From the NCBI GenBank assembly GCA_014843695.1, contig CM026401.1, forward strand, positions 45,737,665 to 45,801,664: a stretch of DNA of 64,000 nt, read 5' to 3'. The notes beneath the pieces were generated by a model. That model searched no databases, was not told where the DNA came from, and saw only the letters and a program-made list of their open reading frames with translations. Shown one piece after another: positions 58,201-61,289 of the stretch. The position numbers were made by a program, and so were the translations under genes. This stretch comes from Archivesica marissinica. Taxonomy: Eukaryota; Mollusca; Bivalvia; Venerida; Vesicomyidae. Every line of letters starts with the position of its first letter. Within the stretch, counting starts at the first letter, position 1.

Positions 58201-60948
58201 CCCTGCCTACACAACCAATCAATGCCTACACAACCAATCAACATCCCTCCTACACAACCAATCAACATCCCTCCTACACAACCAATCAAAATCCTCAGGA
58301 CAGGGGATATCAATTAAGCTAATTCCTTATTTTTGAAATGTCATTTCTCACTAAAGTCTTTTGTTAACAAGTGTGCTCTCTATAAATACAGCTTTTATTG
58401 TGTTTCAATATGTTCTGCACTATGTTCTACACTATGTGCTGCACTATGTTCTATACTATTTTATACACTATGTTCTGCACTATGGTATACACTATGTTCT
58501 ACACTAGGTTCTACACTATGTTCTGCACTATGTTATACACTATGTTATGCACACACTATGTTCTGCACACACTATGTTCTGCACTATGTTATACACTATG
58601 TTCTGCACTATGTTATACACTATTTTATACACTATGTTCGATACTATTTTATACACTATGTTCTGCACTGTGTTATGCACTATGTTCTGCACTGTGTTCT
58701 GCACTATGTTCTACACTATATTCTGCACTATGTTATACACAATATACTACACTATGTTCTATACTATTGAAGCTAAATGTTTACTATTTCATTTTTCATT
58801 ATGTTTATGTTCTATTATAATTAATAAAACATTTTCTCTGAACATGAACTAGGATATTATTATTTTCGTGGAAAGAAATGATAACTAATTTTCCGGGAGC
58901 AAACCTAAATATGCTTATAAACATTTCAATATATTTGGGGTTCAAGTTGGTCCCGGGTTATGTGCGATTGTATTGTATATTAATTTGTACTTATTTCTTG
59001 TTTGTAGGGCGATCAAGACTTGAGCCGATTGCCATTGTGATTCTGTCTGTGATTATGTCCCTTGCATCGTTCCAACTTATTGTGGAGTCTATGCAAATCA
59101 TAGCCAAGTACTCGGCAAATGAGGGTAGCCTGCCGTCGGTCCAGCTTCCTGTGATACTTATAGCTTCTGGTACTGTAGGTAGGTGTACAGTCAAACCTGT
59201 CTTAAGCAACCACTCACGGGAAGTGACTATTTTGCCTGCTTAAGGCAGGTGACCATTTAATGCAGGTGTGGATCATCTGGATATGAGACGGCCACCAATC
59301 ATCAAATAACACTTGCATTTTGTTATGTATCATACTTTCCATCATCATCATCAACATAAGACACCAATAAATGTTGCAGCAATAATCATTGTATTAAACT
59401 TCTCATCACTCTTGATGAGATCAGACATTTCACAATAAACATTGATTGATCCATGTAATTACCATTTTGAGTAAAACAATGCTATCTTTGATGTAAGACC
59501 CATATAATGCTTCCTTTTAATATGTCACAACAAACCTGTTATCACTTACCTAGCCATTATCGCTGGCCGCAGACACCAGGTGGCCGTTAATACCAGGTGT
59601 AATATAGCGTGATTTTCATTGGGGGGGAGTTCGAACTGGCCGTTGACTCCAGGTGACCGCTCTTTCCAGGTGGCAGTTTTGACTGTATAGATCATTGTCA
59701 AGTATGCATAAGCCCATGGTTTGTTTGCTATCGTAAAATTCCACAAATTTGTATGTGTAGATGCATTATCTCCCCTGTACTATATATTGCAAAGTAATTA
59801 CTGAATTATGGCCCTTTGAAATTGTCAACAGATTTCTGTCACTTGGAATATATACAAAGGGCAATAAAAACATGATCCTTAATTTCACCCAGGTAATTAC
59901 AGAATTATGGCCCTTTGAAATTTATACATAATTATAGTATAAAAGTTCTTGTCTGGAGAATTTGCTCATGCCGTGTCTCATTTATATGAAAAAGTCGGCA
60001 GTTTCTTACGGAGGTTGGTGCACCAAGTACTGGTTAACCAGTGGAGCCTGCCCAGGAAAGGTGTTGTTAGGTAAACCGGTAACAACGTTAAATAAAAAAA
60101 GAAATATCAGAGTGTGGAATGCATTTTGGCACAAGACATAATGCTTTGCCAAATTATAATACAATATAACCTTATATTTGACAAGATATTCAGTTTTTTG
60201 TCTTGTGAAAAGTTGTAAAAATTCAGGTTCGGCATTTTAAACGGAGACCATTCATCACAGTCGCTGAATACGTATCGTATTCCTAAGCCGGGGATATCAA
60301 TTCAGCAAATTGCTTGTTTATTTTATTGGGGTATATTGCGACTCCCCACTTGTTATTCGTGGAGGAAGACCCCGGGCCCTTCGAGCTATGTTTCAAAAAT
60401 GGACAGACACCCTGTTAGAAACGCCAACCTACCGCAAATCAGCTGAATAGCTACCTCATATGAAAGAATTTGACACCCCCGATGGGATTTGAACCTACAG
60501 CAGTGAGGGGTGGTGTGAAATGAAGTCAACAGCCTTAATCATTGATTCAGGCCCGTGTAAACTTTGTATGTACAGTCAAACCTGTCTTAAGCAGCCAGCC
60601 AAGGGAATCACAGAAAGTGGCTGCTTAGTACAGGTGGCTGCTTAATAAAGGTCAAATGTATAATAAAACATTGAGAATCTGTAAACTGACTGCTTAATAA
60701 AGGATGGCTGCCTAATATAGGTGACCACTAACACAGGTTTGACTGTAAATAAAAGAAGATGAATATGAAATGGACTATATACCTAGATCAGTTTAACTTG
60801 CTTTTCTTTCTTTTTTCAGTGTCAAAATTTGTTTTGTATCTGTTTTGCCATTTCCTGGGTGGTCACAGTAGTTCTGTGCGGGTGCTGGCCCTGGACCATA
60901 GGAATGATGTCATGTCCAATATCGTGGCAATTGTATGCGGCTACTTAG
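31090..60948 (+). CDS. Mn-CDF type metal cation transporter (partial, 3' end beyond window)
   Basis: A cation diffusion facilitator, by family a membrane antiporter that exports divalent metal (probably Mn) from the cytosol in exchange for protons. I joined seven coding exons (31090-31269, 32511-32640, 39156-39261, 39842-39989, one of 47273-47429 or 51400-51556, 59008-59178, 60820-60948), giving 340 codons. Residues 1-170 are a long hydrophilic cytosolic N-terminus; the YYKEQDQLI block near 140-149 is typical of plant and invertebrate Mn-CDFs. TM1 spans about 180-202 and TM2 about 203-228, with D212-x3-D216. The YPEGR(S)RLEP loop, TM3 and TM4 follow. TM5 holds D323-H-R-N-D327. DxxxD in both TM2 and TM5 is the Mn-CDF signature; Zn-CDFs have HxxxD. 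TM6 and the C-terminal dimer domain must lie right of 64000. Metal specificity is inferred from family motifs only. Confidence 0.9.
31662..31941. mobile_element. CAGGG-ended MITE in intron 1
   Basis: Starts CAGGGATCAGTTTAGAGGGC and ends with the near reverse complement (TCTGACCTAAAATGAACTCTG). A second, longer copy lies at 50858-51164. Each contains an AGGGCGA...TCGCCCT stem. No coding. Confidence 0.75.
32195..32490 (+). mobile_element. SINE A / SINE B chimera abutting exon 2
   Basis: The left part (to about 32343) is the family A head and body (CTCGCTTCTCACCAATGCAA, GGTGGTCGCCAGATCGAACA). At 32350 it switches to the family B body (AATCTTTCAGATGGGACTTT, then TGTCTGTATCATTGCACTAT and AAATCTAAAAT). 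It ends about 20 bp before the exon 2 acceptor. Confidence 0.8.
32511..32640 (+). CDS. Transporter exon 2 (residues 61-103 and first base of 104)
   Basis: Acceptor TTCTTCTTAATTTTCAG|GAC has a good polypyrimidine tract; donor TACG|GTACGT. It encodes DLIDEDYLIGRQEASMISLP ... SNSALIY, and ends in phase 1. Acidic and hydrophilic, part of the cytosolic N-terminus. Confidence 0.8.
32830..33008. mobile_element. Mariner-like MITE with TA target site (intron 2)
   Basis: Starts CAGTCAAACCTGTCTTAAGC and ends CACAGGTTTGACTG, with TA on both outer sides (CTA|CAGTC, GACTG|TA). The interior repeats GTGGCTGCTTA. 179 bp. Related copies are at 59188-59685 and 60573-60745. Confidence 0.85.
33009..33394. other. 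Intron 2, unique segment
   Basis: No gene. A short inverted pair GATGAGCCGGCTCG...CGAGCCGTCTCATC lies at about 33180-33212 and could form a small hairpin. Repeats of CCCTTTCAACC/GGTTGAAAGGG lie at about 33132 and 33357, marking a possible roughly 240-bp inverted-repeat element. Confidence 0.4.
33395..38430 (-). repeat. 19-bp tandem array with 1.69-kb higher-order duplication (intron 2)
   Basis: About 260 copies of GTAGACTGGTACATGAGTG and variants (CTAGTACATGCATG, TTAGTCTGTGAGTG, CTTATACATGAGTG). Two long blocks repeat the same order of variants at an offset of 1694 bp, for example 34395-34733 with 36089-36427. All minus-strand Tyr/Ser/Thr-rich frames here are repeat artefacts. Confidence 0.95.
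38502..39175 (+). repeat. 51-bp tandem array containing the exon 3 splice acceptor
   Basis: About 13 copies of a unit holding GGGTACCTCGCATGATTC, ATGTATTTATGATGGAGTAT and ATTGTACTATAGT. The last copy runs into exon 3 (GATTCTGACAGCTGG). The 51-bp length is 17 codons without a stop, so the array is open in the exon 3 frame for about ten units from 38735. One unit near 38741 carries two extra bases and breaks the frame. Confidence 0.93.
39156..39261 (+). CDS. Transporter exon 3 (residues 104-138 and part of 139)
   Basis: It encodes V-GTSHDSDSWKTPVKVFSD then KRRGKSHEDKKLTRRI. The phase-1 acceptor must give frame TG|GGT|ACC; TACTATAG|TGGGTACC does so, and GACAGAG|TATATT at 39141 would also stay in frame with five more residues. 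The better-looking CTGACAG at 39180 would cause an early TGA. Donor AAG|GTATTT, phase 2. The start is therefore the least certain boundary of the gene. Confidence 0.65.
39300..39355 (-). mobile_element. SINE family A tail fragment (intron 3)
   Basis: Only the 3' module remains: TTTATTTATATTTCAACGAA, GCGAAACAAG and AGCAACTTATATTAATCACT. The 33-bp array starts immediately where the module ends. Confidence 0.75.
39356..39822 (-). repeat. 33-bp tandem array (intron 3)
   Basis: About 14 copies of GTATTTTGGGACGTACTTTA followed by GACAAATGAGCAT, with some GATGATAC variants. It fills most of the 580-bp intron and stops about 20 bp before the exon 4 acceptor. The minus-strand frames are artefacts of a period divisible by 3. 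Confidence 0.93.
39842..39989 (+). CDS. Transporter exon 4 (residues 139-188)
   Basis: Acceptor TTCATTATTTCAG|GACG and donor CTG|GTCAGT. It encodes RTYYKEQDQLIKAFEDI then a Gln/Glu-rich helix QLHQLQEDEQLELDAQLQK and the start of TM1 (ASQLAKASFAVNL). The YYKEQ block followed by an amphipathic acidic helix is the recognised approach to TM1 in Mn-CDF proteins. Ends in phase 0. Confidence 0.9.
39990..40412. other. Intron 4, first part
   Basis: No gene seen. Unique AT-rich sequence. The 69-codon minus frame at 40123-40332 is not recognised. Confidence 0.4.
40413..40582 (+). repeat. Two-copy direct tandem duplication of about 84 bp
   Basis: The unit begins AACCCTTTCCCTCATAGAAG and ends CCAAACCAATG(C/T)TCAT. 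The two copies are nearly identical (CACCTCTTG versus CACCTATTG), so the duplication is recent. Confidence 0.9.
40828..41047 (-). mobile_element. SINE family A, near full length (intron 4)
   Basis: Plus strand: TTTAAACTTTATTTATTTTA, CAACTTATATTAATCACTCT, CACCTGTCCGATCTGGCGAC and GCGCTAACCACTGCGCTAAT. The B-box region is partly deleted. Similar to 8304-8549. Confidence 0.85.
41090..41275 (+). repeat. Degenerate (ATC)n / CACTTTAATC repeats
   Basis: ATCATCATCATCACTTCA units, then TAATCATCATCTGTGTCACT duplicated. Simple-sequence tract just after a SINE head. Confidence 0.85.
41308..41430 (+). repeat. Direct repeat copy 1 (123 bp)
   Basis: TTAGTTTAATCATATTTTAG through GAGACGGCTCTTCCCAA. Nearly identical to 41928-42049, about 500 bp downstream. 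Contains ATGACACAGAATCTACATAC and GGGTCGAGCCACAAGTTCTT. Dispersed or segmental duplication; no coding. Confidence 0.85.
41530..41650 (+). repeat. Short array of 17-bp GCTCGGCGTATTCCTAT units
   Basis: About six imperfect copies of CTATGCTCGGCGTATTC and shortened forms (TTAGCTCGGCG). Confidence 0.85.
41928..42049 (+). repeat. Direct repeat copy 2
   Basis: Second copy of the 41308-41430 segment. It is followed by a target-duplicated SINE tail insertion at 42063. Confidence 0.85.
42063..42121 (-). mobile_element. 59-bp SINE tail insertion with 14-bp target duplication
   Basis: Contains only the family D-like 3' end in minus orientation (TTATACAAATTTGTTTTAGC, AACTTATATTAATC). It is flanked on both sides by ACATCCTGGTATTA (42049-42062 and 42122-42135), a clean target duplication. 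Confidence 0.8.
42178..42450 (+). mobile_element. tRNA-derived SINE, family E, full length
   Basis: The head is tRNA Ser/Leu-like with a long variable arm: TCCGCCTCCGTGGTCGAGTG, GTTACGGTCGCTGACTTGTA and B box GGGTTCGAGCCCC. The body contains CTCATTTATATGAAAAAGTT, GGTTGGTGCACCCAAGTACT and CGATATAGCCCAAAATGGTG, ending AACCCGAAATATAAAAATAT. Truncated copies lie at 55692 and 59968. Confidence 0.85.
42590..42890 (+). mobile_element. Dispersed repeat F (intron 4)
   Basis: Segments TGCCTCTGTTTTTATCGTTG, TTTCCTTTGCACAACATGCT, TTAGGGAACAACAGTAAAAA and AACTTTATCTGCCAGGGGAG recur in the opposite strand at 55490-55980 in the same order. Unclassified interspersed element with no protein. Confidence 0.7.
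42891..43490. other. Intron 4, middle part
   Basis: No gene seen. Short motif pairs GACTGGCACCCAGGCTAGGCTG / TAGGCTGTCCCTTAGCCTGG suggest an old small inverted element at about 43100-43195. Confidence 0.35.
43491..46505 (+). repeat. 38-bp tandem array (intron 4)
   Basis: About 80 copies of TGTTATGGGTGTGAAATGTG followed by GGGTCTTGTTTCTCTTTC, with TATGGATG, CTTTTTTCT and CCGG variants and blocks of copied order (for example 45000-45210 resembling 45360-45600). Frames over it are artefacts. Confidence 0.95.
46506..46989. other. Intron 4, last part
   Basis: No gene. AT-rich; two similar segments, CTTATACATAGCCCACCTTATTAT and CGCATACCCCACTTTATAAT, lie at about 46750-46815. Confidence 0.4.
46990..47175 (-). 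mobile_element. SINE family A, head-truncated (intron 4)
   Basis: Plus strand: AAACTTTATTTATTAATAGC, AACAATTTATATTAATCACT, GGAGGAAACCGGAGTACCCG and GGTCCGAGGATCGAACCCG. Ends about 100 bp before exon 5a. Confidence 0.8.
47273..47429 (+). CDS. Transporter alternative exon 5a (residues 189-240 and part of 241)
   Basis: Acceptor ACATTTCAATTTCAG|ATA, donor GAAG|GTAAAA, length 157 bp, entry phase 0 and exit phase 1. It encodes the rest of TM1 (ILLIAKSVAVALS) and TM2 with the metal motif SSLVDSVVDLMSGIIIWW, then the cytosolic loop TSRAMKRHNIYHYPEG. D212 and D216 are the first metal site. It shares 42 of 53 residues with exon 5b at 51400; the metal motif is kept, while the loop changes (KRHNIYHYPEG against KNRNIYEYPGG). 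Only one of the two can be used in a functional mRNA. Confidence 0.92.
47530..50545 (+). repeat. 35-bp tandem array between the alternative exons
   Basis: Copies of ATTTATGTAAACATCTATGT followed by ATGTGGACGTGCAGC, with GGAGGTGCAGC, GGGCATGGAGC and GGGCATGAAGC variants, on both sides of a 1000-base N gap. Starts about 100 bp after exon 5a. Total length is unknown because of the gap. Confidence 0.95.
49353..50352. other. Assembly gap, exactly 1000 N
   Basis: The run of N is exactly 1000 bases and lies wholly inside the 35-bp array, so the size is probably a placeholder. Open frames spanning it are meaningless. Confidence 0.98.
50546..50857. other. Short repeats and SINE D fragment in the 5a-5b intron
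   Basis: A tandem pair of about 85 bp (GTGAAAGTGTCAACCCATAT ... GGACTGTTCTTTCTCACAAAATG, and again with GTGAAAGAATCAACCCATAT) covers 50571-50703. It is followed by a minus-strand family D body/head fragment (TTTAAGTGCCTTGCATAAGG) to about 50820. Confidence 0.6.
50858..51164. mobile_element. CAGGG-ended MITE upstream of exon 5b
   Basis: Starts CAGGGATCATTCTAGAGGGC and ends TCTGACCTAGAATGAACCCTG. The 16-bp ends are inverted repeats. The flanks both read CTGTAC, a likely 6-bp target duplication. Homologous to 31662-31941. Ends 235 bp before exon 5b. Confidence 0.8.
51284..51377 (+). repeat. 47-bp tandem duplication next to the exon 5b acceptor
   Basis: GGTCAGTCCAGGATAGTGCA followed by TGTGGGAAAC(A/T)TGTGGTATATATCA occurs twice with a 47-bp period (51284 and 51331). 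It ends about 20 bp upstream of the acceptor, covering the usual branch-point zone. Confidence 0.9.
51400..51556 (+). CDS. Transporter alternative exon 5b (residues 189-240 and part of 241)
   Basis: Acceptor AATTGCATGATTACAG|ATT, donor GGCG|GTAAAT, 157 bp, same phases as exon 5a. It encodes ILLVAKGIAVALS, then SSVSIISSLVDSAVDLLSG, IIIWWTSRAMKNRNIYEYPGG. The DxxxD site and IIIWWTSRAMK are identical to 5a; 11 residues differ, several in the loop after TM2. It is more GC-rich than 5a at synonymous sites (for example TCG, CTC, GCG). Joined after 5a it would read D-S-S-R-S-stop. The intron to exon 6 is 7.45 kb. Confidence 0.92.
51557..52116. other. Start of intron 5b-6
   Basis: No gene. A tRNA-like fragment GGGGCTCCGTGGCTGAGTTA occurs at about 51914. 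Otherwise unique. Confidence 0.4.
52117..52213 (+). repeat. 17-bp array, left copy
   Basis: AACCTTTCAATTCTGCCAAC then CTCTTCAATTCTACCAA units, about six copies. The same opening and unit occur at 55232-55460, on the other side of the LINE block. Confidence 0.88.
52214..53500 (-). pseudogene. L1/Tx1-like LINE with large internal deletion
   Basis: Minus strand from 53500: an endonuclease C-terminal part (CRLDYF-like, then SFRSDHSIVLLKINF and RGPGYFKINNSLL) at about 53126-53400; then sequence without RT core; then a C-terminal zinc-finger-like block CDFCNMNVENIEHLFWECP at about 52840-52880 and the ORF end at 52510; then a 3' UTR and a poly(A) tail seen as a T run of about 18 at 52215-52232. Most of the reverse transcriptase is missing, so it is dead. 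SDHS and the WECP block are typical of L1/Tx1-type ORF2 proteins. Confidence 0.7.
53501..53810. other. Segment between the two head-to-head LINEs
   Basis: No gene. Contains a (CAGA)-rich stretch GATTGACAGACAGACGGACA at about 53783. May be left from LINE 5' regions or the original intron. Confidence 0.35.
53811..55233 (+). pseudogene. Jockey/CR1-type LINE reverse transcriptase (broken)
   Basis: It encodes a reverse transcriptase over three frames: IFNEFFVNVASNI and NVSKATGIDNIGPKLLK (53845-54100); a frameshift near 54100; FPEAWKFAKVKPLFKSG, NNYRPISNLPSLSKLFER and HKTQSGFRTGHSTESALLY (54126-54405); a small deletion near 54408 that removes the motif A aspartate before KAFDLVDH; then GVPQCSILGPLLFL, LYADDTTLYD (motif C, two Asp present) and IQPHFDYCCIIWGN to a stop at 55231. 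The usual GVPQG is GVPQC. 5' truncated, no endonuclease. It lies in the sense direction of the transporter intron. Confidence 0.85.
55232..55460 (+). repeat. 17-bp array, right copy
   Basis: Begins directly after the LINE stop codon with AACCTTTCAATTCTGCC, then about 13 units of AACTCTTCAATTCTACC and variants (CATTTC, AAATC). It may be the LINE's expanded 3' tail. Confidence 0.88.
55490..55980 (-). mobile_element. Dispersed repeat F, interrupted by SINE E
   Basis: Reverse complement of 42590-42890: CTCCCTTGGCAGATAAAGTC, TTTTTACTGTTGTTCCCTAA, then after the insertion GCATGTGGTGCAAAGGAAAC and ATGATAAAAACAGAGG. The order is kept on both sides of the inserted SINE. Confidence 0.75.
55688..55860 (+). 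mobile_element. SINE family E, 5'-truncated, with target duplication
   Basis: GAAAAAGTTGGCAGTTTCTT, then TACTGGTTAACCGCTGGAGC and CGATATAGCCCAAAATGGTG, to AACCCGAAATATAAATAAAT. TTAATAAGATGAGA occurs at both ends (about 55674 and 55863). The tRNA head is missing. Confidence 0.8.
55981..56480. other. Intron segment without gene
   Basis: Unique AT-rich sequence. A truncated SINE D tail (TTTATACAAATTTATTTTAG, CTCTATTGCG) lies at about 56431-56475 in minus orientation. TGGACTTACTTCCC occurs twice near 56205-56245. Confidence 0.4.
56481..56855. mobile_element. MITE-like element with GGACGAGT motifs
   Basis: The left end GGGCTCGACAAATCCACTCG and the right end AAAAATGTGTCGAGGCC form short inverted termini. 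The motif GGACGAGT appears repeatedly (about 56530, 56568, 56768, 56790, 56822) and ACTCGTCC once inverted. No coding. Confidence 0.6.
56990..57200 (+). repeat. 26-bp tandem array
   Basis: About eight near-identical copies of ACTCAGCTACATGACAGG CTATTAAC. Confidence 0.93.
57265..58305 (+). repeat. 24-bp tandem array
   Basis: About 43 copies of AACCAATCAACATCCCTCCT ACAC and shortened forms (CTACACAACCAATCAATGC). A period divisible by 3 and the absence of stops give frames of more than 360 codons (PINIPPTQ repeats), which I treat as non-coding because several frames are open at once and no splice context fits. Confidence 0.93.
58405..58770 (+). repeat. 12-bp tandem array
   Basis: About 30 imperfect copies of TATGTTCTGCAC / TATGTTATACAC. 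Starts 100 bp after the 24-bp array. The Cys/Tyr/Met-rich frames are artefacts. Confidence 0.92.
59008..59178 (+). CDS. Transporter exon 6 (part of residue 241 to 297)
   Basis: Acceptor TTCTTGTTTGTAG|GGCG, donor TGTAG|GTAGGT, phase 1 in and out. It encodes RSRLEPIAIVILSVIMSLAS, then FQLIVESMQIIAKYS, the luminal/extracellular loop ANEGSLPSVQ and TM4 start LPVILIASGTV. The G-R-x-R-x-E-P block following YPxG is the conserved TM2-TM3 loop of Mn-CDFs. A second GT (AG|GTGTAC) four bases on would break the frame with exon 7. Confidence 0.92.
59188..59685. mobile_element. Mariner-like MITE, long copy, 9 bp after the exon 6 donor
   Basis: Starts CAGTCAAACCTGTCTTAAGC and ends GGTGGCAGTTTTGACTG, flanked by TA on both sides. 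About 498 bp, longer than the other copies. Interior includes GGCCGTTAATACCAGGTGTA. Leaves only GTAGGTGTA of the original intron start. Confidence 0.85.
59686..60572. other. Intron 6 interior, with a SINE E fragment
   Basis: A truncated family E copy lies at about 59968-60085 (TCATTTATATGAAAAAGTCG, GGTTAACCAGTGGAGCCTGC). A repeated phrase, AATTA(C)TGAATTATGGCCCTTTGAAATT, occurs at about 59797 and 59897. At 60475-60520, GATGGGATTTGAACC resembles a tRNA-like B box. No gene. Confidence 0.5.
60573..60745. mobile_element. Mariner-like MITE near exon 7
   Basis: CAGTCAAACCTGTCTTAAGC to ACACAGGTTTGACTG, with TA on both flanks; about 173 bp, very close to the 32830 copy. Ends 74 bp before exon 7. Confidence 0.85.
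60820..60948 (+). CDS. Transporter exon 7 (residues 298-340)
   Basis: Acceptor CTTTCTTTTTTCAG|TG (strong pyrimidine tract), donor TTAG|GTAAGA. It encodes VSKFVLYLFCHFLGG (rest of TM4), then HSSSVRVLALDHRNDVMSNI and VAIVCGYL (TM5). D323 and D327 in LDHRNDVMSN form the second metal site, equivalent to DHxxDV in plant Mn-CDFs. Ends in phase 1; the following exon is not in the window. Confidence 0.92.
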   Translation, partial: CQNLFCICFAISWVVTVVLCGCWPWTIGMMSCPISWQLYAAT

Positions 60949-61084
60949 GTAAGATATGAGGTGCAAGCAATGCGAGATATATTCACGTTGTTTACGTCGG
61001 TGTTTATGTAAACAAATGTATTAGATAAGCCTGCATAAAACGTGTCTTAATTACATAGTCAGCTTGATCTCCTCACAATAAGCC

Positions 61085-61222
61085 TGCAATATCGTCTCAT
61101 GTCTTATTTTGACACACCCTATTCCCTATTTTGACACACCCTATTTTGACACACCCTATTCCCTATTTTGACACACCCTATTTTGACACACCCTATTTTG
61201 ACACACCCTACACACCCTATTA
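61085..61222 (+). repeat. 15-bp ACACACCCTATTTTG array
   Basis: About seven units of TTTTGACACACCCTA, with or without an inserted TTCCCTA. In intron 7. Confidence 0.9.
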
Positions 61223-61289
61223 TTAACGCACTTGATATTTTTGTCGCGTCCATTTTAGTGTAAAGCCAGACTAAGCAGTCACGTTTCCT

